Source of the DNA: Pseudomonas syringae
GTDB lineage: Bacteria; Pseudomonadota; Gammaproteobacteria; Pseudomonadales; Pseudomonadaceae
Reading direction: 5' to 3'
Assembly (NCBI RefSeq): GCF_021606685.1
Contig: NZ_WKCB01000060.1
Span: 1 to 35,010 of the forward strand
Length of the DNA: 35,010 nt
Part shown: positions 1-20,564 of the stretch, one piece after another
Position numbering within the stretch: position 1 is the stretch's first letter
Layout of the letters: every line of letters begins with the position of its first letter
Translations under genes and position numbers: made by a program
The notes under the pieces: model-generated
What the model was told of the DNA's origin: nothing
The model's input: the letters and a program-made list of their open reading frames with translations, nothing else
Databases searched by the model: none

Positions 1-3
1 GCC

Positions 4-771
4 CTACACCCCCCGATACTTCTCATTCAACGCATACAAAATCGCACACGTCTCCGCATCCAGCCCCCCACGATAATCCCGCGCCCGAAAATGCATCTGA
101 AACGCCCTGGTCCTGAGTTCAAACGCCTGCCGATTACGCGCCGGTTTATACCCATAACGCTGAAACGCCCGCTCCACCTCCACCTCCGGCGGCAACCCCA
201 CACAAAACCGCCGCTGATACATCGCCCGCGTCAACTCGTCAAACCACGCCCCCACACCCGCTTCAAACAACCGGCGCCACGGCAATCGCGGCCCCGGATC
301 ACTCTTGCGCCAGTACGCCACATCCGAATGCCCAAGAACATCAGCCGGTCCAATCTGCGGGTACCGCCCAAGGATGTCGCGAACCAGCGCAATCAACTCA
401 TCCACCTGCCCCTGAGCGTACGCAGGAAAGGTAAACACACCCCCGTCATCCCCCGCCTGGTTGACGATCTCAATACCGATCGACCGGCTGTTGAGGTCAT
501 CACGCCCACCCCAATAGCTCGCCCCGGCATGCCATGCACGCTTGTCCTCATCCACCAGGCGAAACACGCGCAATTCGTCATACCCGGCGGCGCGGTAGCC
601 GGGTTCATCGGGATCAGGCAGCAGGTAGTGAGCGCTGACGCCCTTCTGCGTCAAGGTCCGCAAAGAAGACGCAAAGGGCGACGAGGTGTAATGCAAAACT
701 ATCTGCCGCACCGGCTCGCCGTTGCGTTCGTTGAAATCCCTGGCGGGGAAACTATGATCGATCACCAACAT
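4..771 (-). CDS. N-acetylmuramoyl-L-alanine amidase (AmiD/AmpD-like)
   Basis: A 255-residue amidase_2 (PGRP-like) zinc enzyme expected to cut the bond between N-acetylmuramic acid and L-Ala in peptidoglycan or muropeptides. Putative zinc ligands are His27 (VLHYTS), His148 (LGHSD) and Asp158 (KSDPG), with Lys156 at the usual catalytic-lysine place. The C-terminal ~80 residues, including a YGYKP segment and the repeated AF.R pattern, look like the small helical peptidoglycan-binding domain found in AmiD. I chose the ATG at 771 because AAGGA lies 8-9 nt upstream and the protein then begins MLVIDHSFPARDF as in relatives; an ATG at 804 in the same frame has no good ribosome site. No lipobox or clear signal peptide is visible, so a cytoplasmic (AmpD-like recycling) role cannot be excluded. 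It lies 138 nt downstream of dsbS on the same strand. Confidence 0.87.
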   Translation of the reverse strand: MLVIDHSFPARDFNERNGEPVRQIVLHYTSSPFASSLRTLTQKGVSAHYLLPDPDEPGYRAAGYDELRVFRLVDEDKRAWHAGASYWGGRDDLNSRSIGIEIVNQAGDDGGVFTFPAYAQGQVDELIALVRDILGRYPQIGPADVLGHSDVAYWRKSDPGPRLPWRRLFEAGVGAWFDELTRAMYQRRFCVGLPPEVEVERAFQRYGYKPARNRQAFELRTRAFQMHFRARDYRGGLDAETCAILYALNEKYRGV

Positions 772-871
772 AAGAACCGTCCTTTTCAATACAGGCCGAG
801 TCATTCAGCCCGTTCAAGCGCAAAAAAATTACCGCCATCCTGAAGGGATAACCTTGAGGAGGGCGGTAACT

Positions 872-901
872 ATGTGGCACTTGAAAATGTGGCACTTGAA
901 A
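872..901. repeat. Perfect 15-bp tandem duplication
   Basis: The unit ATGTGGCACTTGAAA occurs twice head to tail at 872-886 and 887-901, just past the dsbS stop codon. No hairpin is formed. It looks like a recent slippage duplication in the spacer between dsbS and the amidase gene. Confidence 0.9.
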
Positions 902-909
902 AGAAGTGA

Positions 910-2232
910 TCAGCGCCGCAGCGGCATCCCCAGCTCGACCCGCAGCCCGTCCGGCTGGCTGTCGAATTTAAGCGAGCAGGAGCAACGCTGCACAATCGCC
1001 TGAACGATCGCCAGGCCCAGGCCGCAACCTTCGCTGCTGCCATTGCGCCAGAAGCGTTGAGTCAGGTACTGCAGGTCTTCGGCGGCGATCTGCTTGCCAT
1101 GGTCGCGCACACGGAACACCACGGTGTCGGCGGCGCTAAAGACACTCAGCTCTACGCGGGTGTCACCGGGGGTATGGCGCAGTGCGTTATCCAGCAGGTT
1201 GCGCAAGGCTGCAACCGCCAGGGCGACCGGCATTTCAACCGGGGTTTCACTGAGGTTGTCGGCCAGGATCAGGTCGATGCGCTGGTTATCGCCGGCATTC
1301 GCATCCTGAACCGCCAGCCGCGCGACTTGCTCAGCGCTGGATTGCAGGCCGTCGTCGAACGACAGGCTGCCTTCCACCCGTGCCAACAGCAGCAACTGCT
1401 CCAGGGTACGGTGCAGACGGTCGGCACCCTCTTCGGCATGGGCCAGGGACTGATCGCGCGCCGCGCCCTCGGTCATGCGCGCCACTTGCAGATGGGTCTT
1501 GATTGCCGTCAACGGGCTGCGCAGTTCGTGGGCGGCGTCGCCGGTGAGGCGCCGCTCGCGCTCGATGGTCTTGGCGATGCGTTGCAGCAGTTGGTTCTGG
1601 GTATCGAGCAGCGGCTTGAGTTCGCTCGGCAGCGGATGAATCTGCAACGGTTCCAGGGAGTCGGCACTGCGGCGCATCAGCGCATCACGCATGCGGTTGA
1701 GCGGCAGCAGGCTCTGGCCGATGCCCAGCCACAACAACCAGAGGCAACCCAGCAGGGCTACGCCCACCGGCACCGAAGCCGCCAGCAGGATCGACAGGTT
1801 CAGCGCCTCGCGCTCCACCTGGCGGTCGGCGGTGGTGATCAGCAAATCGCCACGGGACAGGGTGAAACTGCGCCACCCCACGCCATCAATGACCTGGTCG
1901 CGAAAACCGCTTTTGCGCGACTCCAGCCCCTCATCCGGGGTGGTGTGGCTGCGCGCCAGGATTTCCCCGCGCAACGAACTGACCTGGCAAGCCATGCCGC
2001 CGGGTACATTCAGTTGGTCCGTGCGCAATTGCGTGCCGCCGCTCACACTGGCCAGGCCTGGCATCTGTTCGGTCAGCCCTGCAACCATGCGCGCGGACGC
2101 GACCAGGCGCTGGTCGAGCGAGAACATCATCTGGTTGCGCAGATCGTTGAGCATCCAGGCCGCCGCCAGGACCCAGATCAAGACAAAAGCGGCGCCCAGC
2201 TTGAAGGTCAGGCGCAGGCGCAGGCTTTTCAC
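910..2232 (-). CDS. dsbS: Sensor histidine kinase, DsbS-like
   Basis: A 440-residue inner-membrane kinase of the QseC/PmrB type. It has a membrane segment at about 10-30, a periplasmic sensor of about 110 residues, a second membrane segment at about 145-172, HAMP to about 225, HisKA with phospho-acceptor His235 (AAHELRSPLTAIKTH), an N box at Asn349 (LLDNALRH) and a G box (GCGLGLAIV). The gene order kinase-regulator / dsbD-dsbE-dsbG matches P. aeruginosa PA2480-PA2476, described (from memory) as the copper-responsive DsbRS system. The only cysteine in the sensor domain is Cys82, the position I recall as the Cu(I) ligand of DsbS. The start overlaps the end of the regulator gene by 4 nt, so the two are translationally coupled. 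The family is certain; the copper signal is inferred from synteny and Cys82. Confidence 0.88.
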   Translation of the reverse strand: MKSLRLRLTFKLGAAFVLIWVLAAAWMLNDLRNQMMFSLDQRLVASARMVAGLTEQMPGLASVSGGTQLRTDQLNVPGGMACQVSSLRGEILARSHTTPDEGLESRKSGFRDQVIDGVGWRSFTLSRGDLLITTADRQVEREALNLSILLAASVPVGVALLGCLWLLWLGIGQSLLPLNRMRDALMRRSADSLEPLQIHPLPSELKPLLDTQNQLLQRIAKTIERERRLTGDAAHELRSPLTAIKTHLQVARMTEGAARDQSLAHAEEGADRLHRTLEQLLLLARVEGSLSFDDGLQSSAEQVARLAVQDANAGDNQRIDLILADNLSETPVEMPVALAVAALRNLLDNALRHTPGDTRVELSVFSAADTVVFRVRDHGKQIAAEDLQYLTQRFWRNGSSEGCGLGLAIVQAIVQRCSCSLKFDSQPDGLRVELGMPLRR

Positions 2233-2924
2233 GAAACCTTTTCTCCCTCATCCGCCGGGCCACCGTCCGCCGTACCCAGGCGATAGCCCAGGCCGCGCAC
2301 GGTTTCGACGACGCCGTTACCCAATTTGCGCCGCAAGTGGTGGATATGCACGTTGAGGGCGTTGCTTTCCAGTTCGTCGTTGAAACCGTAGACGCTGTCC
2401 TTGAGCTGCTCACTCGACAACACACGCCCCTTGTTATGCAGCAGGGCTTGCAACAGCGCCTGCTCACGCCGCGAGAGGTCCACCGGCTGGCCGCCGAGGA
2501 ATGTCTCGCGGCTGCTTGGGTCATAGGCCAGTCGGCCATGTTCGATCAGGTTGACGCTGCGCCCCGCCACCCGTCGCAACAGGGTTTGCAGGCGCGCGGC
2601 GAGTTCACGCAGGTCGAACGGTTTGAGCAGGTAGTCGTCGGCACCGGCCTGCAGGCCGTCGACGCGGTTGGTCACCGAATCTCTCGCAGTCAGGATCAGC
2701 ACCGGGATTTCCAAACCCTGGCTACGCTGTTGCTGCAACAGTTTGAGACCGTCCTCATCGGGCAGGCCGAGGTCGAGCACCATGATGTCGAACGTGGCCG
2801 CCTTGAGCATCGCCCGTGCGGCTGCGGCCGTGGCCACGCGCTCGACGGTAAAGCCCTGCGCGCCGAGGCCGGCCACAATGCCGCTGGCGATCAGTTCGTC
2901 GTCTTCACAGACCAGTACGTGCAT
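2229..2924 (-). CDS. dsbR: OmpR-family response regulator, DsbR-like
   Basis: A 231-residue regulator with a receiver domain (acidic pocket Asp8/Asp9, phospho-acceptor Asp51 in VLDLGLPDEDG, Lys101 in LLKPFDL) followed by a winged-helix domain ending in the usual VRGLGYRLG. It is the first gene of the leftward pair and overlaps dsbS by 4 nt. It faces dsbD across a 176-bp divergent promoter region containing an 11-bp-spaced direct repeat that is a plausible binding site. By synteny with PA2479 it should activate the adjacent dsbD-dsbE-dsbG operon, and possibly its own. The family assignment is firm; the target genes are inferred. Confidence 0.9.
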   Translation of the reverse strand: MHVLVCEDDELIASGIVAGLGAQGFTVERVATAAAARAMLKAATFDIMVLDLGLPDEDGLKLLQQQRSQGLEIPVLILTARDSVTNRVDGLQAGADDYLLKPFDLRELAARLQTLLRRVAGRSVNLIEHGRLAYDPSSRETFLGGQPVDLSRREQALLQALLHNKGRVLSSEQLKDSVYGFNDELESNALNVHIHHLRRKLGNGVVETVRGLGYRLGTADGGPADEGEKVS

Positions 2925-3035
2925 GGTGAACCCTTCATGAAAGATGGGAGGATTAAAGGTGCCACGGATTAAGCGCAGATTATGCCGTGAAAAGAGGCGC
3001 GCTCAGACGCTTCCTTCACTTTAGAATAGCCCCCG

Positions 3036-3055
3036 GGTTAATCATCGGTTAATCA
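3036..3055. promoter_or_regulatory. Candidate DsbR binding site (tandem direct repeat)
   Basis: GGTTAATCA occurs at 3036-3044 and again at 3047-3055, an 11-bp period, which is one helical turn and typical of sites bound by tandem OmpR-family dimers. The TTAA-N7-TTAA layout resembles PmrA-type boxes. It lies 46 bp upstream of the dsbD start codon and between the divergent dsbR and dsbD genes. It is inferred from spacing and position only. Confidence 0.55.
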
Positions 3056-3100
3056 ACGCCACACATTGTGTGCCTACTTGCATCGAACAAAGGCTTGACC

Positions 3101-4843
3101 ATGCGGCATCTGTTTACCTTGCTACTGGTAATGTTCGCGGGATTCGCCCAGGCAGCACCTGGCAACCCATTCGAGACAAAACCCGACTTCCTCCCAGTGG
3201 GCAAGGCTTTCACGTTTACTTCCGAGCGCCTGGAATCCGGCGAAACCCAGCTGTATTGGCAGATTGCCGACGGTTACTACCTCTATAAACAGCGCATGAA
3301 GTTCGATGGCCTGGCCGAACAACCGCCGTTGCCCAAAGGCGAGGCGCACAGCGACGAGTACTTCGGTGACCAGGAGGTGTATCGCCAGGGCCTGGAAGTG
3401 AAGATCCCCGCTGGCACCACCGGCCAGGTCAAGCTGGGCTGGCAGGGCTGCGCCGATGCCGGCCTGTGCTACCCGCCCCAGTCAATCACCGTGGACCTGG
3501 GCGGGCCGTCCACTGCGCCTGCCCCGGCGCTAACAGCTGCGGGGGCCGCCGACGACCAGCAACTCGCAACCTTCCTCGGCGAAAACAACCTGTTCTTGAG
3601 CCTGCTGGCCATGTTCGGCCTGGGCCTGCTGCTGGCTTTCCTCCCCTGTTCATTGCCGATGCTGCCGATCCTCGCGGGCCTGGTGGTGGGCAGCGGCGCG
3701 AGCCCACGGCGCGGTTTTGCCCTCGCCGGCAGCTACGTGGTGAGCATGGCGCTGGTATACGCCGCATTGGGCGTCGCCGCTGCGATGCTGGGTGGCAACC
3801 TGCAGGCGTGGCTGCAACAGCCTTGGATCCTGGGGTCTTTCGCCGCGCTGTTTATCCTGCTGTCGTTACCGATGTTCGGTTTCTTCGAGCTGCAACTGCC
3901 AGCGTTCCTGCGCGACCGCCTCGACAACCTCAGCCGCCAGCAACGTGGCGGCAGCCTGGTCGGCGCCGGGGTGCTCGGCGCCTTGTCCGGGTTGTTGGTG
4001 GGCCCATGCATGACCGCACCGCTGGCGGGCCTGCTGCTGTACATCGCCCAAACCGGTGACGTGCTGTTTGGTGGCCTGGCGCTGTTCACCCTGGGTATCG
4101 GCATCGGCGTGCCGCTGCTGCTGTTGGTGACCGTGGGCAACAGTGTGCTGCCCAAGTCCGGCACCTGGATGAACCTGCTCAAGGGTGTATTCGGCTTCCT
4201 GTTCCTGAGCACCGCGCTGGTATTGATTCAGCCCCTGCTCGGCGGCGCTGCGTGGGTCGGCGCGTGGGGCGCGCTGGCGGTAGTGGTCGGCTATTGCGGC
4301 TGGCGAGTGGCGCGCGACACCGGGCGCGCGGCCCTGCTGGTTGGCGCCGGCTCACTGCTGCTGGGCCTCTGGGGTGGCGCGCTGGTCATTGGCGCGGCGG
4401 GGGGCAGTGATGACGTGTGGCAACCGCTCAAGGTCTACAGCGGCGCACGCACCGCTGGCGAGCCAAGCGCCCACGACGCCTTTACCCGCGTGAGCACGCC
4501 TGCCGCCCTGCAAGGCCAGCTCGACGCAGCCAAGGCTCAAGGCCAATGGGTGCTGCTCGACTATTACGCCGATTGGTGCCGGTCCTGCAAGATCATGGAA
4601 AAAACCGTGTTCGGCAAACCCGAGGTCATGGCCGCCCTCAACGGCGTGCGCCTGCTGCGGGTCGACGTGACAGCCGACTCCGACGCCAGCCGCGAGCTGC
4701 TGGAACGCTACAGGATTCCCGGGCCACCCACGTTCATCTGGATCGGCCCCAACGGTGAAGAGCGCCGTGCCCAACGCATCACCGGCGAAGTGGATGCCGA
4801 CGCCTTCCTGCAACGCTGGAATCAGACCCGAGAAGCCCTCTGA
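3101..4843 (+). CDS. dsbD: Thiol:disulfide interchange protein DsbD
   Basis: A 580-residue transmembrane reductant carrier that passes electrons from cytoplasmic thioredoxin to periplasmic thiol proteins. All three parts are present: a signal peptide (about 1-19) and an N-terminal immunoglobulin-like domain with Cys117 and Cys123 (GCADAGLCYPP); a central eight-helix domain with Cys183 (FLPCSLPMLPI) and Cys303 (GPCMTAP); and a C-terminal thioredoxin domain with Cys493-Arg-Ser-Cys496 (YADWCRSCK). All six catalytic cysteines are therefore intact. I start at the ATG at 3101, which puts the signal sequence at the N-terminus; the longer frame opens with a GTG at 3068 without support. The stop overlaps the next start (TGATG). 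The context fits the second DsbD of Pseudomonas, dedicated to the TlpA-like and DsbG proteins encoded next. Confidence 0.95.
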   Translation: MRHLFTLLLVMFAGFAQAAPGNPFETKPDFLPVGKAFTFTSERLESGETQLYWQIADGYYLYKQRMKFDGLAEQPPLPKGEAHSDEYFGDQEVYRQGLEVKIPAGTTGQVKLGWQGCADAGLCYPPQSITVDLGGPSTAPAPALTAAGAADDQQLATFLGENNLFLSLLAMFGLGLLLAFLPCSLPMLPILAGLVVGSGASPRRGFALAGSYVVSMALVYAALGVAAAMLGGNLQAWLQQPWILGSFAALFILLSLPMFGFFELQLPAFLRDRLDNLSRQQRGGSLVGAGVLGALSGLLVGPCMTAPLAGLLLYIAQTGDVLFGGLALFTLGIGIGVPLLLLVTVGNSVLPKSGTWMNLLKGVFGFLFLSTALVLIQPLLGGAAWVGAWGALAVVVGYCGWRVARDTGRAALLVGAGSLLLGLWGGALVIGAAGGSDDVWQPLKVYSGARTAGEPSAHDAFTRVSTPAALQGQLDAAKAQGQWVLLDYYADWCRSCKIMEKTVFGKPEVMAALNGVRLLRVDVTADSDASRELLERYRIPGPPTFIWIGPNGEERRAQRITGEVDADAFLQRWNQTREAL

Positions 4844-5688
4844 TGCTGACCCTGACCATCGGCACTTTCGCCATCGCCCTGAATCACATCCTGCTGATTT
4901 GCGCGCTGATTATCGCCACCCTGGTGGGATGGCGCGTGGCCAAGCGTGGCGGTGAGAACCCGGAATCGGTGCTGTTCAGCCTGTTCCTGCTGGGCATGCT
5001 GGTGGCGCGCGTGAGCTTTGTGTTGATGTACTGGGACGAATACAGCCACGACCCTCTGCAGATGGTCGACCTGCGCGACGGCGGCTTCCTCGCCTGGCCC
5101 GGTGTGATCGCCCTGGTACTGGGCGCCCTGGTCTACGGCTGGCGCCGCCCTGCCCTGCGCAAGCCGCTGGGCGCCGGGGTGATCACCGGGCTGGTGTTCT
5201 GGGGCCTTACCAGCGTGTCCCTGAGCCTGTACGACAGGGGCTCGCAACTGCCGGACATCACCTTGCGCAACGCCAACGGTGACGTGGTGCAGTTGGCCGA
5301 CTACAAAGGCGGCCCGCTTGTGATCAACCTGTGGGCCACCTGGTGCCCACCCTGTCGTCGCGAAATGCCGGTACTGGAACGCGCACAGCACCAGCGCCCC
5401 GACGTGACCTTCCTGTTCGTCAACCAGGCCGAAAGCATGCAAAGCGTCAGCACCTTCCTGGCCACCCAGGGCCTGACCCTCGACAACGTGCTGTTCGACG
5501 CCAGCGGCCGTCTCGGCCAGGCCGTCGGCTCCATGGCCCTGCCGACCACGCTGTTCTACCAAGCCGACGGGCGCCTGATCAACAGCCACTTGGGCGAACT
5601 GTCCCAAGCCAGCCTGGCCCGCGCCATGGAACCCTTCGACACCGCCCCTCAAAGGAAACCGACATGCCAAGCCTCCGCCACCTGCTGA
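4843..5688 (+). CDS. Membrane-anchored TlpA/DsbE-like thiol-disulfide oxidoreductase
   Basis: A 281-residue protein with two parts. Residues 1-130 hold about four membrane segments and resemble the core of prolipoprotein diacylglyceryl transferase (GGENPESVLFSLFLLGMLVAR, then DLRDGGFLAWPG). Residues about 135-270 are a periplasmic thioredoxin-fold domain with the active site Cys168-Pro-Pro-Cys171 (WATWCPPCRREMP) and a cis-proline at GSMALPTT. It is expected to be reduced by DsbD and to reduce periplasmic partners. It corresponds to PA2477 (called dsbE in the DsbRS literature as I recall). Translation is coupled to dsbD by TGATG, and its end overlaps dsbG by 25 nt. The lipid-transferase-like part lacks the length of a full Lgt, so I read it as a membrane anchor. 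Confidence 0.88.
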   Translation: MLTLTIGTFAIALNHILLICALIIATLVGWRVAKRGGENPESVLFSLFLLGMLVARVSFVLMYWDEYSHDPLQMVDLRDGGFLAWPGVIALVLGALVYGWRRPALRKPLGAGVITGLVFWGLTSVSLSLYDRGSQLPDITLRNANGDVVQLADYKGGPLVINLWATWCPPCRREMPVLERAQHQRPDVTFLFVNQAESMQSVSTFLATQGLTLDNVLFDASGRLGQAVGSMALPTTLFYQADGRLINSHLGELSQASLARAMEPFDTAPQRKPTCQASATC

Positions 5689-6434
5689 CCCTGCTGCCGC
5701 TGTTGTCACTGAGCGCGACGGCAACCCTGGCCCAGGCCGAAGACTGGCCGGCACCGATCAAACAGATCGAGGCCAAGGGGGCCAGGATCCTGGGCAAATT
5801 CGATGCGCCTAGCGGCCTCACCGGCTACGCCGCGCAGTACCAGAACCGCGGCATGGCCCTGTACCTGACCGCCGACGGCAAGCACGTGCTCGCCGGCAAC
5901 CTGTACGACGCCCAGGGCAATGACCTGAGCAGCGCGCCGCTGGAAAAACTGGTGTACGCACCGATGGCCAAGGAAGTCTGGGCCAAGATGGAAAAGAGCA
6001 GCTGGATACAGGACGGCGATAAAAACGCCCCGCGCACCGTCTACCTGTTCAGCGACCCCAACTGCCCTTACTGCAACATGTTCTGGGAACAGGCACGCCC
6101 GTGGGTGAAGGCCGGCAAGGTGCAACTGCGGCATATCATGGTTGGGATTATCCGCGAAGACAGCCCCGGCAAATCCGCCGCGCTGTTCGCCGCCAAAGAC
6201 CCGCAAAAAGCCCTGGAAGAACACGAAGCCGCCGGCAAGGCCAGCAAACTGAAAGCACTGGACAAGATCCCGGCGAACATCGAGGCCAAGCTCGATGCCA
6301 ATATGAAGTTGATGGATGAGCTGGAGTTGTCGGCGACGCCGGCGATCTTCTATCTGGATGACAAGGGGCAGTTGCAACAACAGCAAGGCGCCCCGTCGCC
6401 GGAGAAGTTGGTGAAGATCCTTGGCCCCAAGTAA
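5664..6434 (+). CDS. dsbG: Periplasmic thiol:disulfide interchange protein DsbG
   Basis: A 256-residue DsbC/DsbG-family protein: signal peptide (about 1-25, ATLAQA), an N-terminal cystatin-like dimerisation domain, and a thioredoxin domain with Cys134-Pro-Tyr-Cys137 (FSDPNCPYCNMFWEQ) and a cis-proline loop (ELSATPAIFY). In E. coli the family isomerises disulfides and protects single cysteines from over-oxidation; here it is likely kept reduced by the neighbouring DsbD. The start at 5664 has AAAGGA 8-9 nt upstream and gives a proper signal sequence; the reading frame is open upstream to 5331, but that part is only the out-of-frame overlap with the previous gene. It is the last gene of the operon, followed by a strong terminator. 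Confidence 0.94.
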   Translation: MPSLRHLLTLLPLLSLSATATLAQAEDWPAPIKQIEAKGARILGKFDAPSGLTGYAAQYQNRGMALYLTADGKHVLAGNLYDAQGNDLSSAPLEKLVYAPMAKEVWAKMEKSSWIQDGDKNAPRTVYLFSDPNCPYCNMFWEQARPWVKAGKVQLRHIMVGIIREDSPGKSAALFAAKDPQKALEEHEAAGKASKLKALDKIPANIEAKLDANMKLMDELELSATPAIFYLDDKGQLQQQQGAPSPEKLVKILGPK

Positions 6435-6470
6435 GCGGCCCCGGCTCGTCACGACCTGCTGTTGTTTAAA

Positions 6471-6498
6471 AAAATGCCCACGTGAACGTGGGCATTTT
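6471..6498. terminator. Bidirectional intrinsic terminator after dsbG
   Basis: A 12-bp perfect stem (AAAATGCCCACG / CGTGGGCATTTT) with a TGAA loop, flanked by an A run on the left and a T run on the right. It sits between the convergent ends of dsbG (6434) and the leftward gene ending at 6513, so it can stop transcription from both sides. Confidence 0.93.
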
Positions 6499-6512
6499 AT
6501 TCAGCGGGCGGC

Positions 6513-7475
6513 TTAAACGCTTTCAACCAGGAAATCTTTCATATACCAATCGTTCCCGCCCGCTGTTTTTTCATGGCTGAAGCAGTCGAGCAGTACCGGC
6601 GCAGAGCCCGCAACAAAGGTGAAACTCAGGGTATGCCAGTTAAGGTCTACCAGTTCCAACACAGGTGTTTTAACCACTGAATCCTTGCGCAACGACAACT
6701 TTGGCGTGGTGTACTGAGTACTCCATCGACGAACTTTTACCGAAAACTGATAGGTTTCGCCTTCATCAAGGTCATCGAATACCCGCTGTAAAATGGGCCC
6801 ATTGCTCGTTTCGGTGTAGGTGAAATCCCTGACGCTATAGCTAGGTTTTCCATCGGGGCCGGTCACCGTTTCAATATTGATGTCCCTCGGATCAGACGCC
6901 CCCGAGCCAAGTTTCCACAGCCCCAAGGTCTGGTCATTGAAATCCGTCAAATCTCGATAAGGCTTACGCAGGGTCAGCTTCAACGCAGGAAAGATAATCT
7001 TCTCGCCTTTTTCACAACACGCATCCAATTCGGTCTTGAATACGATGGTCAACTGGGTGCGGTTGGCAAACTTCTCCAGCTCCACACGGGGAAGCGTACG
7101 CGACAACCCATTTTTCACATCGGCGGCGGTGATCGCTTTGCCCACCATCACATGAACAGTGTGGTCAGATCCGTCCTTCTGCTTGCCCGTGCAGCCCAGC
7201 CAGCATTTTTGCCCCGTCTCCATGAACACCCATTTTTCTATAAAAATGGTGGCGTCCCCCGTAAAGGTACGCAAATCCAAAATGCCGTCTTCCGACTGAG
7301 GCACCTGCGGCGTAGGCAACTGCGCAAACGCAGCCACACTGAAGGTCAGGTCAGTGATCACCTCACACACACGCGTGCGTCTAATCGTAATCGTCTTGGT
7401 GACCCCAGGGCTGTCCAACACCCCAGGGCTGCTATCCGATGACGATGCACCGCTCGAAGATGGTTTGGTAGCCAT
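6513..7475 (-). CDS. Hypothetical protein with Ig-like and jelly-roll-like domains
   Basis: A 320-residue protein of unknown role. Residues 1-25 are Ser/Pro-rich and there is no signal peptide or membrane segment. Residues about 50-170 match a repeat unit I recognise from large Pseudomonas proteins annotated only as hypothetical or Ig-like: a P.P.V....G.LDL..FTGDATI core followed by W.....GQ..WL..TG and a TLPR.ELEKF helix. Residues about 175-320 look like an all-beta jelly roll of carbohydrate-binding type (GLWKLGSG near its start, NDWYMKDFLVESV at its end). The ATG at 7475 has AGGGG 8 nt upstream. GC of the coding region is about 52% in sampled 60-base lines versus about 72% in a sampled pvdL line, suggesting a separate origin. 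The gene follows pvdL on the same strand but shows no functional link to pyoverdine. Confidence 0.75.
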   Translation of the reverse strand: MATKPSSSGASSSDSSPGVLDSPGVTKTITIRRTRVCEVITDLTFSVAAFAQLPTPQVPQSEDGILDLRTFTGDATIFIEKWVFMETGQKCWLGCTGKQKDGSDHTVHVMVGKAITAADVKNGLSRTLPRVELEKFANRTQLTIVFKTELDACCEKGEKIIFPALKLTLRKPYRDLTDFNDQTLGLWKLGSGASDPRDINIETVTGPDGKPSYSVRDFTYTETSNGPILQRVFDDLDEGETYQFSVKVRRWSTQYTTPKLSLRKDSVVKTPVLELVDLNWHTLSFTFVAGSAPVLLDCFSHEKTAGGNDWYMKDFLVESV

Positions 7476-7555
7476 GGTGAATCCCCTGGGCGTAGTAGAA
7501 ATAAATCAGCCATCACACAGGGGTCATTCAATGCCGGAGCGGCAGCCACTGGCTA

Positions 7556-7571
7556 CTGTCAAAGTTGACAG
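7556..7571. promoter_or_regulatory. Perfect 7-2-7 palindrome upstream of the hypothetical gene
   Basis: CTGTCAA-AG-TTGACAG lies 81 bp upstream of the start codon at 7475 and 42 bp past the pvdL stop. Each half contains a TTGACA-like hexamer, so it could be a regulator-binding site or chance symmetry around a -35 element. No T run follows, so it is not a convincing terminator. Confidence 0.4.
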
Positions 7572-7613
7572 GTTTTGATCGAAAACCAGGGTTCCCGACC
7601 AAAGGTCATCCCC

Positions 7614-20510
<12,897 letters not shown>

Positions 20511-20564
20511 GGGGTTCCTGCCTGAAATCGGCTTACGGGAAATTCGGGGAATGGGTAGCAGTGT

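Noticed and set aside
1057..2286. Plus-strand open frame opposite dsbS
   Set aside because: Antisense by-product; Gln/His/Gly-rich with no domain.
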